Origin: Bryobacteraceae bacterium
GTDB taxonomy: Bacteria; Acidobacteriota; Terriglobia; Bryobacterales; Bryobacteraceae
Direction: 5' to 3'
Assembly: GCA_030041495.1 (NCBI GenBank)
Contig: JASHNT010000009.1
Location: 1 to 35,691 of the forward strand
DNA length: 35,691 nucleotides
The notes below the pieces were generated by a model, which ran no database searches, was not told where the DNA came from, and saw only the letters and a list, made by a program, of their open reading frames with translations. Below, piece after piece: positions 24,938 through 32,572 of the stretch (the stretch's first letter is position 1; each line of letters begins with the position of its first letter). Position numbers and translations under genes: made by a program.

Positions 24938-25438
24938 ATGAGAAAACTAGCAAAGATTGTTGGTGCAGCGATCATTGGCTTGTTCGCCGTTCTGCTGATC
25001 ATGAGCTTCACTGGTTTCGAGCCCAAGGACTGCCCGCCCGCCGATAGATCCCTGTCGTGCAAAATACCGGGGCTCTGGATAAAGGGGAAACCCGTCACTA
25101 CCCCAGTCAGCGACTGGTCTTTCACGGACAAGATCCCACAGATCAAGATTCAGACACAGACCCCGTATCTGCTGCCTCATTCGGTGGTGATCTGGTGCGC
25201 CGTGTACAACGGCAATCTGTATGTGACTTCGTATCGCGGCAGACAATGGGTTGAAGATATCATCCGTGACCCTCGCGTGCGCCTGAAGATAGCGGACCAA
25301 GTGTTCGATCGTACCTTGTCCGTTGTCAACGATCCGGAAGAAAAAGCGGCCGTGCTCCAGGCGAAGGGGAAAAAATATCCCCAATGGAAGGTGCCATCGG
25401 TCTCGGCAGCCACTGTCTTTCGCGTGAATCCTGCGTAG
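24938..25438 (+). CDS. membrane-anchored split-barrel-like protein (candidate deazaflavin/flavin-dependent reductase), paralogue A
   Basis: A 166-residue protein with an N-terminal membrane helix (IVGAAIIGLFAVLLIMSF) and a start at 24938 fixed by GGAGG 7 nt upstream. The soluble part carries GKPVTTPVSDWSFTD, LPHSVVIWCAVYNGNLYVTS and WVEDIIRDPRVRLKIADQVFD. The sequence 'NGxLYVxS...W...RDPRVRLKI' resembles the split-barrel FDOR/PNPOx families (where it reads DGxLVVxAS...NLxANPxVxVxI). This is weak but sensible next to cofGH. It is a paralogue of the gene at 25464, which faces it with 25 bp between the stops. A role in reducing quinone-like or nitro compounds at the membrane is hypothetical; it could also be a flavin or non-catalytic protein. 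Confidence 0.65.
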   Translation: MRKLAKIVGAAIIGLFAVLLIMSFTGFEPKDCPPADRSLSCKIPGLWIKGKPVTTPVSDWSFTDKIPQIKIQTQTPYLLPHSVVIWCAVYNGNLYVTSYRGRQWVEDIIRDPRVRLKIADQVFDRTLSVVNDPEEKAAVLQAKGKKYPQWKVPSVSAATVFRVNPA

Positions 25439-25463
25439 TGCTCATCCGGGCGAAGACTTGATC

Positions 25464-25982
25464 TCACTGCGGCAAGACGTGAAATAGATGCATTACTGGG
25501 CCATTGGCGCTAGAGGCCAAAAGCTGAGGATTTTGGATTGCCGCCGGGCCGAGCACGGCTGCTCTCTCGTCCGGATCCGTTACATGAGATAAAACACAAT
25601 CATATAAATTGTTTCCGAACTTCAAGCGAACATGCGGATCACGCATGACATTCTTAACCCAGCTCTTGCCTTGAGGAAAAGGCATGCCCGCCGGAAAGAA
25701 GGATGTAATGTAGAGCTGGCCATTGTGAACGATGTGGCCTGTCGTTACCGAATGCGGAATCAGGTACCAGGTTCGCGTCTGCAGCTTGTCTGTCTTATAT
25801 TGGTTGACGAACGACCAGTCGGTGATGGGCGTAGTTACAACCTCTCCACTCAGCCACAACCCAGGGTAGTTCCCAGGGCCGGGTGTATCCCCGATCGGGT
25901 TAAGGCCGGTGATACGCAATACGGCCAACGCCAAAATCAGGCAGACCAGGATGGCCCCTACGATTCTTCCTAAGATCTTCAT
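25464..25982 (-). CDS. membrane-anchored split-barrel-like protein, paralogue B
   Basis: A 172-residue protein with the same plan as paralogue A: a membrane helix (IVGAILVCLILALAVLRI), then GEVVTTPITDWSFVN, LIPHSVTTGHIVHNGQLYITS, SWVKNVMRDPHVRLKFGNNLYD and VTDPDERAAVLGPA. The start at 25982 is set by AGGAG 8 nt upstream. It shares the VTTPxxDWSF, PHSV, NGxLYxTS and RDPxVRLK blocks with A. An extra short loop (FFPAGMPFPQGK) before SWVK is not in A. The genes are convergent, which suggests a duplication with inversion. Cofactor assignment is inference. Confidence 0.65.
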   Translation of the reverse strand: MKILGRIVGAILVCLILALAVLRITGLNPIGDTPGPGNYPGLWLSGEVVTTPITDWSFVNQYKTDKLQTRTWYLIPHSVTTGHIVHNGQLYITSFFPAGMPFPQGKSWVKNVMRDPHVRLKFGNNLYDCVLSHVTDPDERAAVLGPAAIQNPQLLASSANGPVMHLFHVLPQ

Positions 25983-26069
25983 TGTGCGCGCTCCTAACCT
26001 CGGGGCCAAGCTCCCTCTTTAGCTTGCATACCTGAGTCATTGTATACTCTGTCAGCGCCGGTATTTTGG

Positions 26070-26680
26070 TGCAACTCATGGAGTGCGAAAGAGCGGCGCG
26101 GCAGCAGTGAACGGAGGGACGCGGCCCTCGAAAGACTAAAGCCCGCCCGTCCATACATCTGGCGTTTGAACTTTTAAGCCGGTTGATTTGACCCTTCGAA
26201 TTGGCACTGCTCCAATCCGTGTCCACCGCCGCCGTGACGGCTGAAAGATCCTTGGTGAGACCCCAGGCGAAACGAATAATCGGGCCAATTTTGGACCTCC
26301 TTACGGCTTCGATCCATCGCCGGAGTTGTCGCGAATCACCGCATCTGAGCGCCTCGCGAAAATCCAGGCTCATGCGGCGGATACGAACGGCGTCAGGACA
26401 TTCGATCGCCAGTCGATCCAGCAGATGCTGTTGCGAAGCACTGAGTTGGTCGGTCGGCCTCGTTACGAGGACGGTGGCGTGTTTCGATACGACTCGCTGG
26501 GCCAGGCGTGGCGTCGCCGGTTTTCCCGATTTCCGCCAACCGGAAACGAATTGCGCAACTCTTGAGCGTCCTCCACGAGATCCCAGCTCGCGGATCTCCT
26601 GGAACAGCTTCGTGGCATTCCGACACCCTTCTGACCAGCGGCGCTGAAGGTGGTCCACAAAGGCATGCACCTTGGGACGG
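26070..26680 (-). mobile_element. ISL3-family transposase C-terminal remnant
   Basis: The minus-strand frame reads HLQRRWSEGCRNATKLFQEIRELG through QHLLDRLAIECPDAVRI, RRWIEAVRRSKIGPIIRFAWGL and TDWSSANSKGQINRLKSSNARCMDGRA. This matches the C-terminal half of ISL3-type transposases (..WSNGxxEGQINRLKxxKRxMYGRA..). The usual catalytic Glu before GQINRLK is Lys, and the N-terminal part of the catalytic domain is missing, so the copy is dead. The strand end near 26069-26100 may be the terminal repeat, but its partner is not found here. Confidence 0.85.
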
Positions 26681-26698
26681 GGCCGAACCGGTCGCTTA

Positions 26699-26880
26699 CG
26701 CTCCGGGAACTGTCCAGCCTTCATAGACGTGGCTTCCGGCGACCATCTCGTATAGCACCGCGCCAAACACCAGATATCTGCGCTTATCCACGTCTTCCCC
26801 CTCGCTTGCTCGGGCCAATTGCTCGTAGGCCCGATCAAACAGATCGTCCATGGCATCGGATATTGCCGCCCTTAGTTTAG
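26699..26880 (-). pseudogene. kinase C-lobe scrap beside the ISL3 remnant
   Basis: One frame reads EQLARASEGEDVDKR and, with one base shift, ADIW; the other continues FGAVLYEMVAGSHVYEG followed by a stop at 26696-26698. This corresponds to the activation-segment end and helix F (PEQARGEPVDKRTDIWAFGVILYELLTG in kinase 2). It sits just upstream of the first intact kinase but on the other strand. Confidence 0.72.
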
Positions 26881-26990
26881 GGCGGCCGTTCGAAATCCAG
26901 ACGCTGTGGGACCGGGCTTAGCTTCTCCCGCGAACTCCTCCGTCTGGTTGCCTTGCAAGGGAGGTACGATGAAACAATCGCAGGAGGGCG

Positions 26991-29711
26991 ATGGACTCCC
27001 AACGCTGGCAGCAGATCGAGGATTTGTATGATGCTGTGCTCGCTCGCGCACCGGAGGAGCGTTCTGCGTTGCTGGATCAGGCAGACCCGGAGCTGAAGCG
27101 GGAAGTCGAACTTCTTCTGGCGCAGAAGGGATCGTTGCTGGACCGTCCCGCCTGGGAAGCGCTTGCTGACGAGGAAACCGCGACGATGCTTGCAGCCGGG
27201 AACCGTCTGGGGCGCTACGAAATCGAAGCACGTTTGGGCGCCGGCGGCATGGGCGAAGTATTTCGCGCGCGAGATACCCGGCTGAACCGGACCGTCGCGC
27301 TAAAAATTTCCAAGATCCAGTTCAGCGAGCGCTTCGAACGCGAGGCGCGGGCGATTGCACAGCTCAATCACTCGCACATCTGCACCCTGTTCGACGTAGG
27401 CCCCAACTACCTGGTCATGGAACTGGTGGAGGGGACGACGCTATCCGCGCGCATCGCCAAGCACGGTTTGCCAATGCCGGAAGTGCTTCGCTACGGCGCG
27501 CAGATAGCGGACGCCTTGGCCGCCGCGCATGAGAAGGGGATCGTGCATCGGGATCTCAAGCCTGGCAACATCATGCTGTCCAAGGCGGGCGTGAAAGTGC
27601 TGGATTTCGGCCTCGCCAAGACGCAGAGCGACGAAACGCTAACGGCAGTCGACGCCGTGATGGGCACGCCGGCCTACATGGCTCCCGAGCAACGTGACGG
27701 CAAGCCGTGCGACGCGCGTGCGGACATTTACGCGCTGGGCCTGGTGATCCACGAGATGGCCACCGGTGCACGTCCGCAATCGGGCGAGCAGTGCAAGGCG
27801 TTACCGGAAAGACTGGCGCACGTGGTCCGGCGTTGCCTGGCCCGGGATCCGGAGGAGCGATGGCAATCGGCTCGCGACGTGAAGATGGAACTCGATTGGG
27901 CCGCCGAGGATCCGGGAGATGACGCGCCCGCTCCGAGCCGGGCACGAGAAGGCCGATTGTGGCTGGTTCCCACCGTGGTCGCGATCATCGCGCTGGCTGC
28001 CCTGGCTTTGGCCTATTTCCGGAAGCCGCCGGCGGATACAGGTACGATATCCACGACCATACCGGCGCCGGATAAGACGTCGTTCAGTCCCTATTCGACA
28101 GCGTCCCTGTCGCCGGACGGGACACGCATGGCGTTCTCGGCGGCGAGCGAAGACGGCCAGAACCAATTATGGCTTCGCGCCCTCGATGGGACTGAGACGC
28201 GGCCCTTGCCCGGCACCAGCGGCGCAACATTTCCTTTCTGGTCGTCGGACGGGAGATCGCTCGGTTTCTTCGCCGCGGGAAAGCTTAAGAGAATCGAGAT
28301 CTCGGGCGGGCCGCCGGTGGATCTGTCGGATGCTTCGCTCGGGTTCGGCGGAAGCTGGGCGGCGGACGCGACAATCTTGTTTGCGCCGAACAGCACTTCC
28401 CCGCTATTTCGCGTGCCCGCGAGCGGCGGGCAGCCTGTTCAAGTAACATCTCTCAACCCGGCCCACGAAGAGGCCAGCCAATATTTTCCACAGTTCCTCC
28501 CCGATAACCGGCACTTTCTGTATTATTCTCTATCCGCTTCCGCCGAGTTCAGCGGGATCTACGTGGGATCGCTCGATGGCGGCGATCCTAAACTCCTCCT
28601 TCGCGGCGTTTCGAGCGCCGCGTTTGCGCCGCCTGATCGCATCTTGTTTATGCAGAACGGAGCGCTCATGGCCCGGCGCTTCGACCCAAACCCAAACCGT
28701 TATGAAGTGTCCGGCGACGCGGTAGCGATTGCGCGGGTGCCTGGAGCGGGTGATGCAGCCTCGTCTCTGAGCGCCTCTCAAAATGGGGTACTGGCTTTCC
28801 TTGCCGGGGCCACCGGCGAAGACGAGCAACTGGAATGGTTTAGCCGTGCAGGCCAGTCAGAAGGGGCAGTTGGAAGACCGGGGATCTACTATGCTCCGCG
28901 ACTTTCGCCAGACGGTCGAAAGCTTGCCGTGGGCCTTGCTCCTCCCGGCAGCCCCGCTCGCGACATTTGGATTTTCGATCAGACGCTGCATAGCGAAACG
29001 CGGCTGACCTTCGATCAACTCCACAACGCTTTTCCGGTCTGGAATCGCGATGGAACCAGACTGGCCTTCACCTCAAATCCTAAGGAGAAGTTCCATATCT
29101 ATGCGAGGTCAGCCGACGGCTCGGGAACCAGGGAACCATTGCTTGAGGACGACGCAATCGAGTATGTGGACGCATGGTCATCGGACGGGAAGTATATCGC
29201 CTATTCACGCCAGGACTCGGGCGCGAAACCCGGCTGGGATATCTGGGTCTTGCCGCTGGTTGGCGACGGGAAGCCGTTTCCTGTTGTCCAGAGCCCGTCC
29301 AATAAAGACGATCCTTCCTTTTCCCCCGACGGGAAATGGCTCGCCTATGATTCCGATGAATCCGGACAATGGGAGGTCTACGTTGTCCCCTTCCCGCATG
29401 CCGACGGCAGGTGGCAAGTCTCAAAGGGCGGGGGCCGGCAACCTCGCTGGCGGGGCGACGGCAAGGAATTCTTCTTTGTCGGCGCGGGGAACAGATTGAT
29501 GGCCGCGGAGGTTCGGGACAAGGGTGTTGCTCTTGAAATCGGTGCTGCGCAGAGTCTCCCCATTCATACCGCCCCGAGTCCGTACCGGACCTACGATGTG
29601 ACGGCCGACGGAAATAAGTTCATCGTGGTTAGCGCAGGGGCGAATACGAGGGGTATCACGATCATCGCGAACTGGCGGGCTTTACTGGAGCGGGAAACAA
29701 AGGCTCGTTGA
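26991..29711 (+). CDS. Ser/Thr protein kinase with TolB-like propeller, tandem copy 1
   Basis: A 906-residue membrane kinase. Residues 1-57 form the conserved helical start (MDSQRWQQIEDLYDAVLARA, ADPELKREVELLL, SLLDRPAWE). The PASTA-free Hanks-type kinase spans about 75-300: GAGGMG (83-88), Lys105, Glu118, HRDLKPGN from 186, DFG at 205-207 and APEQ at 231-234. A membrane helix follows at 323-343, then a TolB/PD40-type propeller (repeats such as SPDGTRMAFS, WSSDGRSLGFF, SPDGRKLAVGL). The kinase should face the cytosol and the propeller the periplasm. All catalytic residues are present. The C-lobe is short: between DIYALG and WQSARDVKM only a compact loop remains. The start has GGAGG 4 nt upstream. 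It begins a tandem array of three, with 15 bp before copy 2. Confidence 0.93.
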   Translation: MDSQRWQQIEDLYDAVLARAPEERSALLDQADPELKREVELLLAQKGSLLDRPAWEALADEETATMLAAGNRLGRYEIEARLGAGGMGEVFRARDTRLNRTVALKISKIQFSERFEREARAIAQLNHSHICTLFDVGPNYLVMELVEGTTLSARIAKHGLPMPEVLRYGAQIADALAAAHEKGIVHRDLKPGNIMLSKAGVKVLDFGLAKTQSDETLTAVDAVMGTPAYMAPEQRDGKPCDARADIYALGLVIHEMATGARPQSGEQCKALPERLAHVVRRCLARDPEERWQSARDVKMELDWAAEDPGDDAPAPSRAREGRLWLVPTVVAIIALAALALAYFRKPPADTGTISTTIPAPDKTSFSPYSTASLSPDGTRMAFSAASEDGQNQLWLRALDGTETRPLPGTSGATFPFWSSDGRSLGFFAAGKLKRIEISGGPPVDLSDASLGFGGSWAADATILFAPNSTSPLFRVPASGGQPVQVTSLNPAHEEASQYFPQFLPDNRHFLYYSLSASAEFSGIYVGSLDGGDPKLLLRGVSSAAFAPPDRILFMQNGALMARRFDPNPNRYEVSGDAVAIARVPGAGDAASSLSASQNGVLAFLAGATGEDEQLEWFSRAGQSEGAVGRPGIYYAPRLSPDGRKLAVGLAPPGSPARDIWIFDQTLHSETRLTFDQLHNAFPVWNRDGTRLAFTSNPKEKFHIYARSADGSGTREPLLEDDAIEYVDAWSSDGKYIAYSRQDSGAKPGWDIWVLPLVGDGKPFPVVQSPSNKDDPSFSPDGKWLAYDSDESGQWEVYVVPFPHADGRWQVSKGGGRQPRWRGDGKEFFFVGAGNRLMAAEVRDKGVALEIGAAQSLPIHTAPSPYRTYDVTADGNKFIVVSAGANTRGITIIANWRALLERETKAR

Positions 29712-29726
29712 GCAGAACATAACGGC

Positions 29727-32537
29727 ATGGACTCCCAACGCTGGCAGCAGATCGAGAACTTGTATAATGCGGTGCTTGCTCGCACGGCGGAGGAGCGCAC
29801 TGCGCTGCTCGATCAAGCAGATCCGGAGGTTAAACGGGAAGTCGAACTTCTTCTGGCGCAAAAGGGATCTCTGCTCGACCGGCCTGCTTGGGAACATCTT
29901 CAAAACAGTACGGTCACGATGCTTGCCGCCGGACATCGCCTGGGGCGCTATGAAATCGAGGCACGTTTGGGCGCGGGCGGAATGGGCGAAGTATTTCGCG
30001 CCCGCGACACGCGGCTCAACCGGACCGTTGCGCTGAAAATTTCCAAGATCCAGTTCAACGAGCGCTTCGATCGTGAGGCTCGTGCGATCGCCGCGTTGAA
30101 CCATCCGAACATCTGCCAGATTTATGACGCTGGGGCCTCGCCTTCCGGCTCCGGCTACTTGGTGATGGAGCTGATCGACGGTGAAAGTCCCAAGGGTCCC
30201 TTGCCGCTGGCCGCGGTCTTGAAGTACGCCGCACAGATAGCGCTAGGGCTGGAAGCCGCGCATGAGAAGGGAATCGTCCACCGGGACCTCAAGCCAGGCA
30301 ACATCAAGGTCACTCCCGGTGGGGTAATTAAGATTCTCGATTTCGGCCTGGCGAAGACGGCCCCTGCTTCCTCCGGGCCCAACGCCGAAGGCTCGCCCAC
30401 TTCCGGAATCACTCAGACCGGCGTGATTCTCGGCACCGCGGCCTACATGTCGCCGGAGCAGGCTCGTGGCGAGCCGGTGGACAAGCGCACCGACATCTGG
30501 GCCTTCGGCGTCATCCTCTATGAACTGCTGACCGGCGAGCGCCTCTACCAGGGCAAGACCGCTTCGGACGCGCTCGCCATGGTGCTGACCAAGGAGCCCG
30601 ATCTAAGCAGAGTTCCCCCGCAAATCAGAAAGCTCCTGCGCCCCTGCCTGGAGAAGGATCCCCAGAATCGCCTGCGCGACATCGGCGACGCGATGGCTTT
30701 GGTGGAAGAGGAAGCGCTTCCCGCGCCGGAGGCAGCCGCACCTTCGAGCTTCCCTGCTTACATTGCCTGGATCGCGGCTTCCGTTCTGCTCCTTACAGCC
30801 GCCGCGGCAGGCTTCGGATGGTGGAGGGCGATCCAGCCGACCGAACATCCACTGGTGCGGCTGGATGTCGACCTGGGCCAGGATGTAGCCCTTGGGTTGA
30901 ACTATGGCGTTAACACCCGCATCTCACCTGACGGAACCCGGCTGGCCTATCTCGCCAGCCTGCGAGGCGGTCCGGTCAAACTGTTTGTCCGGAGACTGGA
31001 CCAGCCCACGGCCACGGAACTTCCGGGTACGGAGGGAGCGTATTCGCCGTTCTTCTCTCCGGACAGCCAGTGGTTGGGCTTCACCCAGGGCAGGAAACTG
31101 TATAAGATTTCCGTCGACGGCAGCACGCCTATCCCGTTGGCGGATACTTCGCTTGCGACGGGATCGAGTTGGGGAGAGGACGGCGATATAATCCACCCGT
31201 CCGTGGGGAGGAGCATGCTGCGCATTCCGTCCAGTGGCGGGGCTGCGACATCTGTACTAAATCTCGCTAACGGAGAAGTCGCATTTGCATCGGCCCAGGT
31301 CCTGTCCGGAGAGAAGGCGGTCTTGTTTGAAGCCACCGGCCCCCTGGTGCAACCGGAAAAGACAAGCATCGAAGTGCTTACGTTGGCGGACCATCGCCGC
31401 AAGGTGGTGTACCAGGGCGGCACTTCACCCCGTTATGTGGCTACCTCCAGCGGGAGCGGGTACCTGCTTTACGCCGTCAGGGAGACATTGTTCGCTGTCC
31501 CGTTCGATCTGGAGCGCCTGGAGACACGCGGCGCCCCTGTCCCGGTGCTGAGCGACGTTGAGCACCACCCAGAGAATTTCGACTCGCAATACGATCTGTC
31601 CCGCACCGGCGCGCTGATTTACCGGAAAGCTGGCGCGAACACCCAAACCTCCACGCTGCAGTGGGTGGGTACCGACGGCAAGAAGATAACCATCGTTCGC
31701 CAGCCTGGGCAGATCAGCGACCCACACTTGTCGCCTGATGGAAAGCGCCTCGCGGCGACGACCACCGGTTCCGGGCGGGTGGATACCCAGGTTTACGATT
31801 TGAAGCGCGAAACTTGGGCGAATTTGTCTTCCAGCCTGGAACGCGATTTTTTCGACGTAGCTTGGAGTCCTGATGGTCAATTTCTGGTCTTTGGTTCCTT
31901 CAACGGGCTGTTCTGGACTCGCTCGGATGGGGCAAGCCAGCCGAAACAACTCGTGGGAGACGAAGTACAACAAGAACCTGCCATCGCGCCTGATGCTAAA
32001 CACGTGGCGTTCATCGAAGCGCCCGGAGGGAAAACCCAAATTCTTACGGCTCCCCTGGAGGTTTCCGGGGACGAGTTGAAAGCGGGAACGCCGGAGCCAT
32101 TCCTCAAGAGCGCCTTCTCCGACTCGTGGCCCGCGTTTTCGCCCGATGGTAAATGGCTGGCGTATCAATCGAACTCTACCGGAACGTTTGAGATCTACGT
32201 TCGCGGGTTTCCGGACAACGGCGGGTTATGGAAGATCTCGAACAACGGCGGCCAAAAACCGATTTGGTCGCGTGGCGGGCATGACCTGCTCTATCAGGAG
32301 GGCGACCTGGAGATGGCGGTGAGCTACTCGGCCAGCGGCGGCAAATTCGTCGCGGAAAAGCCTCGCGTGTGGACGGCCAAGGTTGGGGGCGTGGCTGCCG
32401 ATCTCTCGTCCGACGGAAAGCGCCTGGTGGTCCTGGCGCAGCCGGACGCGGCCGACGCTCCCAAACCCGAACACGAAGTGGTGCTGTTGCTGAATTTCTT
32501 CGACGAGCTGCAGCGCCGGGTGCATCAGGGCAAGTAG
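29727..32537 (+). CDS. Ser/Thr protein kinase with TolB-like propeller, tandem copy 2
   Basis: A 936-residue kinase with the same plan as copy 1: helical start 1-57 ending DRPAWE, GAGGMG (82-87), Lys104, HRDLKPGN from 185, DFG at 205-207, then the activation segment GTAAYMSPEQARGEPVDKRTDIWAFG, a membrane helix at about 343-366, and PD40-type propeller repeats. The DNA for the first about 130 codons is very close to copy 1, then diverges abruptly at HPNICQIYDAGA (copy 1: HSHICTLFDVG), so the two share a recently exchanged or duplicated 5' part. The end (EMAVSYSASGGKFVAEK ... FFDELQRRV) is the intact form of the remnant at 5129. The start lies 15 bp after the copy 1 stop, so it is probably transcribed together with it. 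Confidence 0.94.
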   Translation: MDSQRWQQIENLYNAVLARTAEERTALLDQADPEVKREVELLLAQKGSLLDRPAWEHLQNSTVTMLAAGHRLGRYEIEARLGAGGMGEVFRARDTRLNRTVALKISKIQFNERFDREARAIAALNHPNICQIYDAGASPSGSGYLVMELIDGESPKGPLPLAAVLKYAAQIALGLEAAHEKGIVHRDLKPGNIKVTPGGVIKILDFGLAKTAPASSGPNAEGSPTSGITQTGVILGTAAYMSPEQARGEPVDKRTDIWAFGVILYELLTGERLYQGKTASDALAMVLTKEPDLSRVPPQIRKLLRPCLEKDPQNRLRDIGDAMALVEEEALPAPEAAAPSSFPAYIAWIAASVLLLTAAAAGFGWWRAIQPTEHPLVRLDVDLGQDVALGLNYGVNTRISPDGTRLAYLASLRGGPVKLFVRRLDQPTATELPGTEGAYSPFFSPDSQWLGFTQGRKLYKISVDGSTPIPLADTSLATGSSWGEDGDIIHPSVGRSMLRIPSSGGAATSVLNLANGEVAFASAQVLSGEKAVLFEATGPLVQPEKTSIEVLTLADHRRKVVYQGGTSPRYVATSSGSGYLLYAVRETLFAVPFDLERLETRGAPVPVLSDVEHHPENFDSQYDLSRTGALIYRKAGANTQTSTLQWVGTDGKKITIVRQPGQISDPHLSPDGKRLAATTTGSGRVDTQVYDLKRETWANLSSSLERDFFDVAWSPDGQFLVFGSFNGLFWTRSDGASQPKQLVGDEVQQEPAIAPDAKHVAFIEAPGGKTQILTAPLEVSGDELKAGTPEPFLKSAFSDSWPAFSPDGKWLAYQSNSTGTFEIYVRGFPDNGGLWKISNNGGQKPIWSRGGHDLLYQEGDLEMAVSYSASGGKFVAEKPRVWTAKVGGVAADLSSDGKRLVVLAQPDAADAPKPEHEVVLLLNFFDELQRRVHQGK

Positions 32538-32572
32538 CCGGCCGGGATGTAACAATGGTCGAATAGATTCCC

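Noticed and set aside
25900-26856. A 318-residue minus-strand protein
   Set aside because: It is a chance fusion of a kinase scrap, ISL3 remnant and antisense of a real gene.
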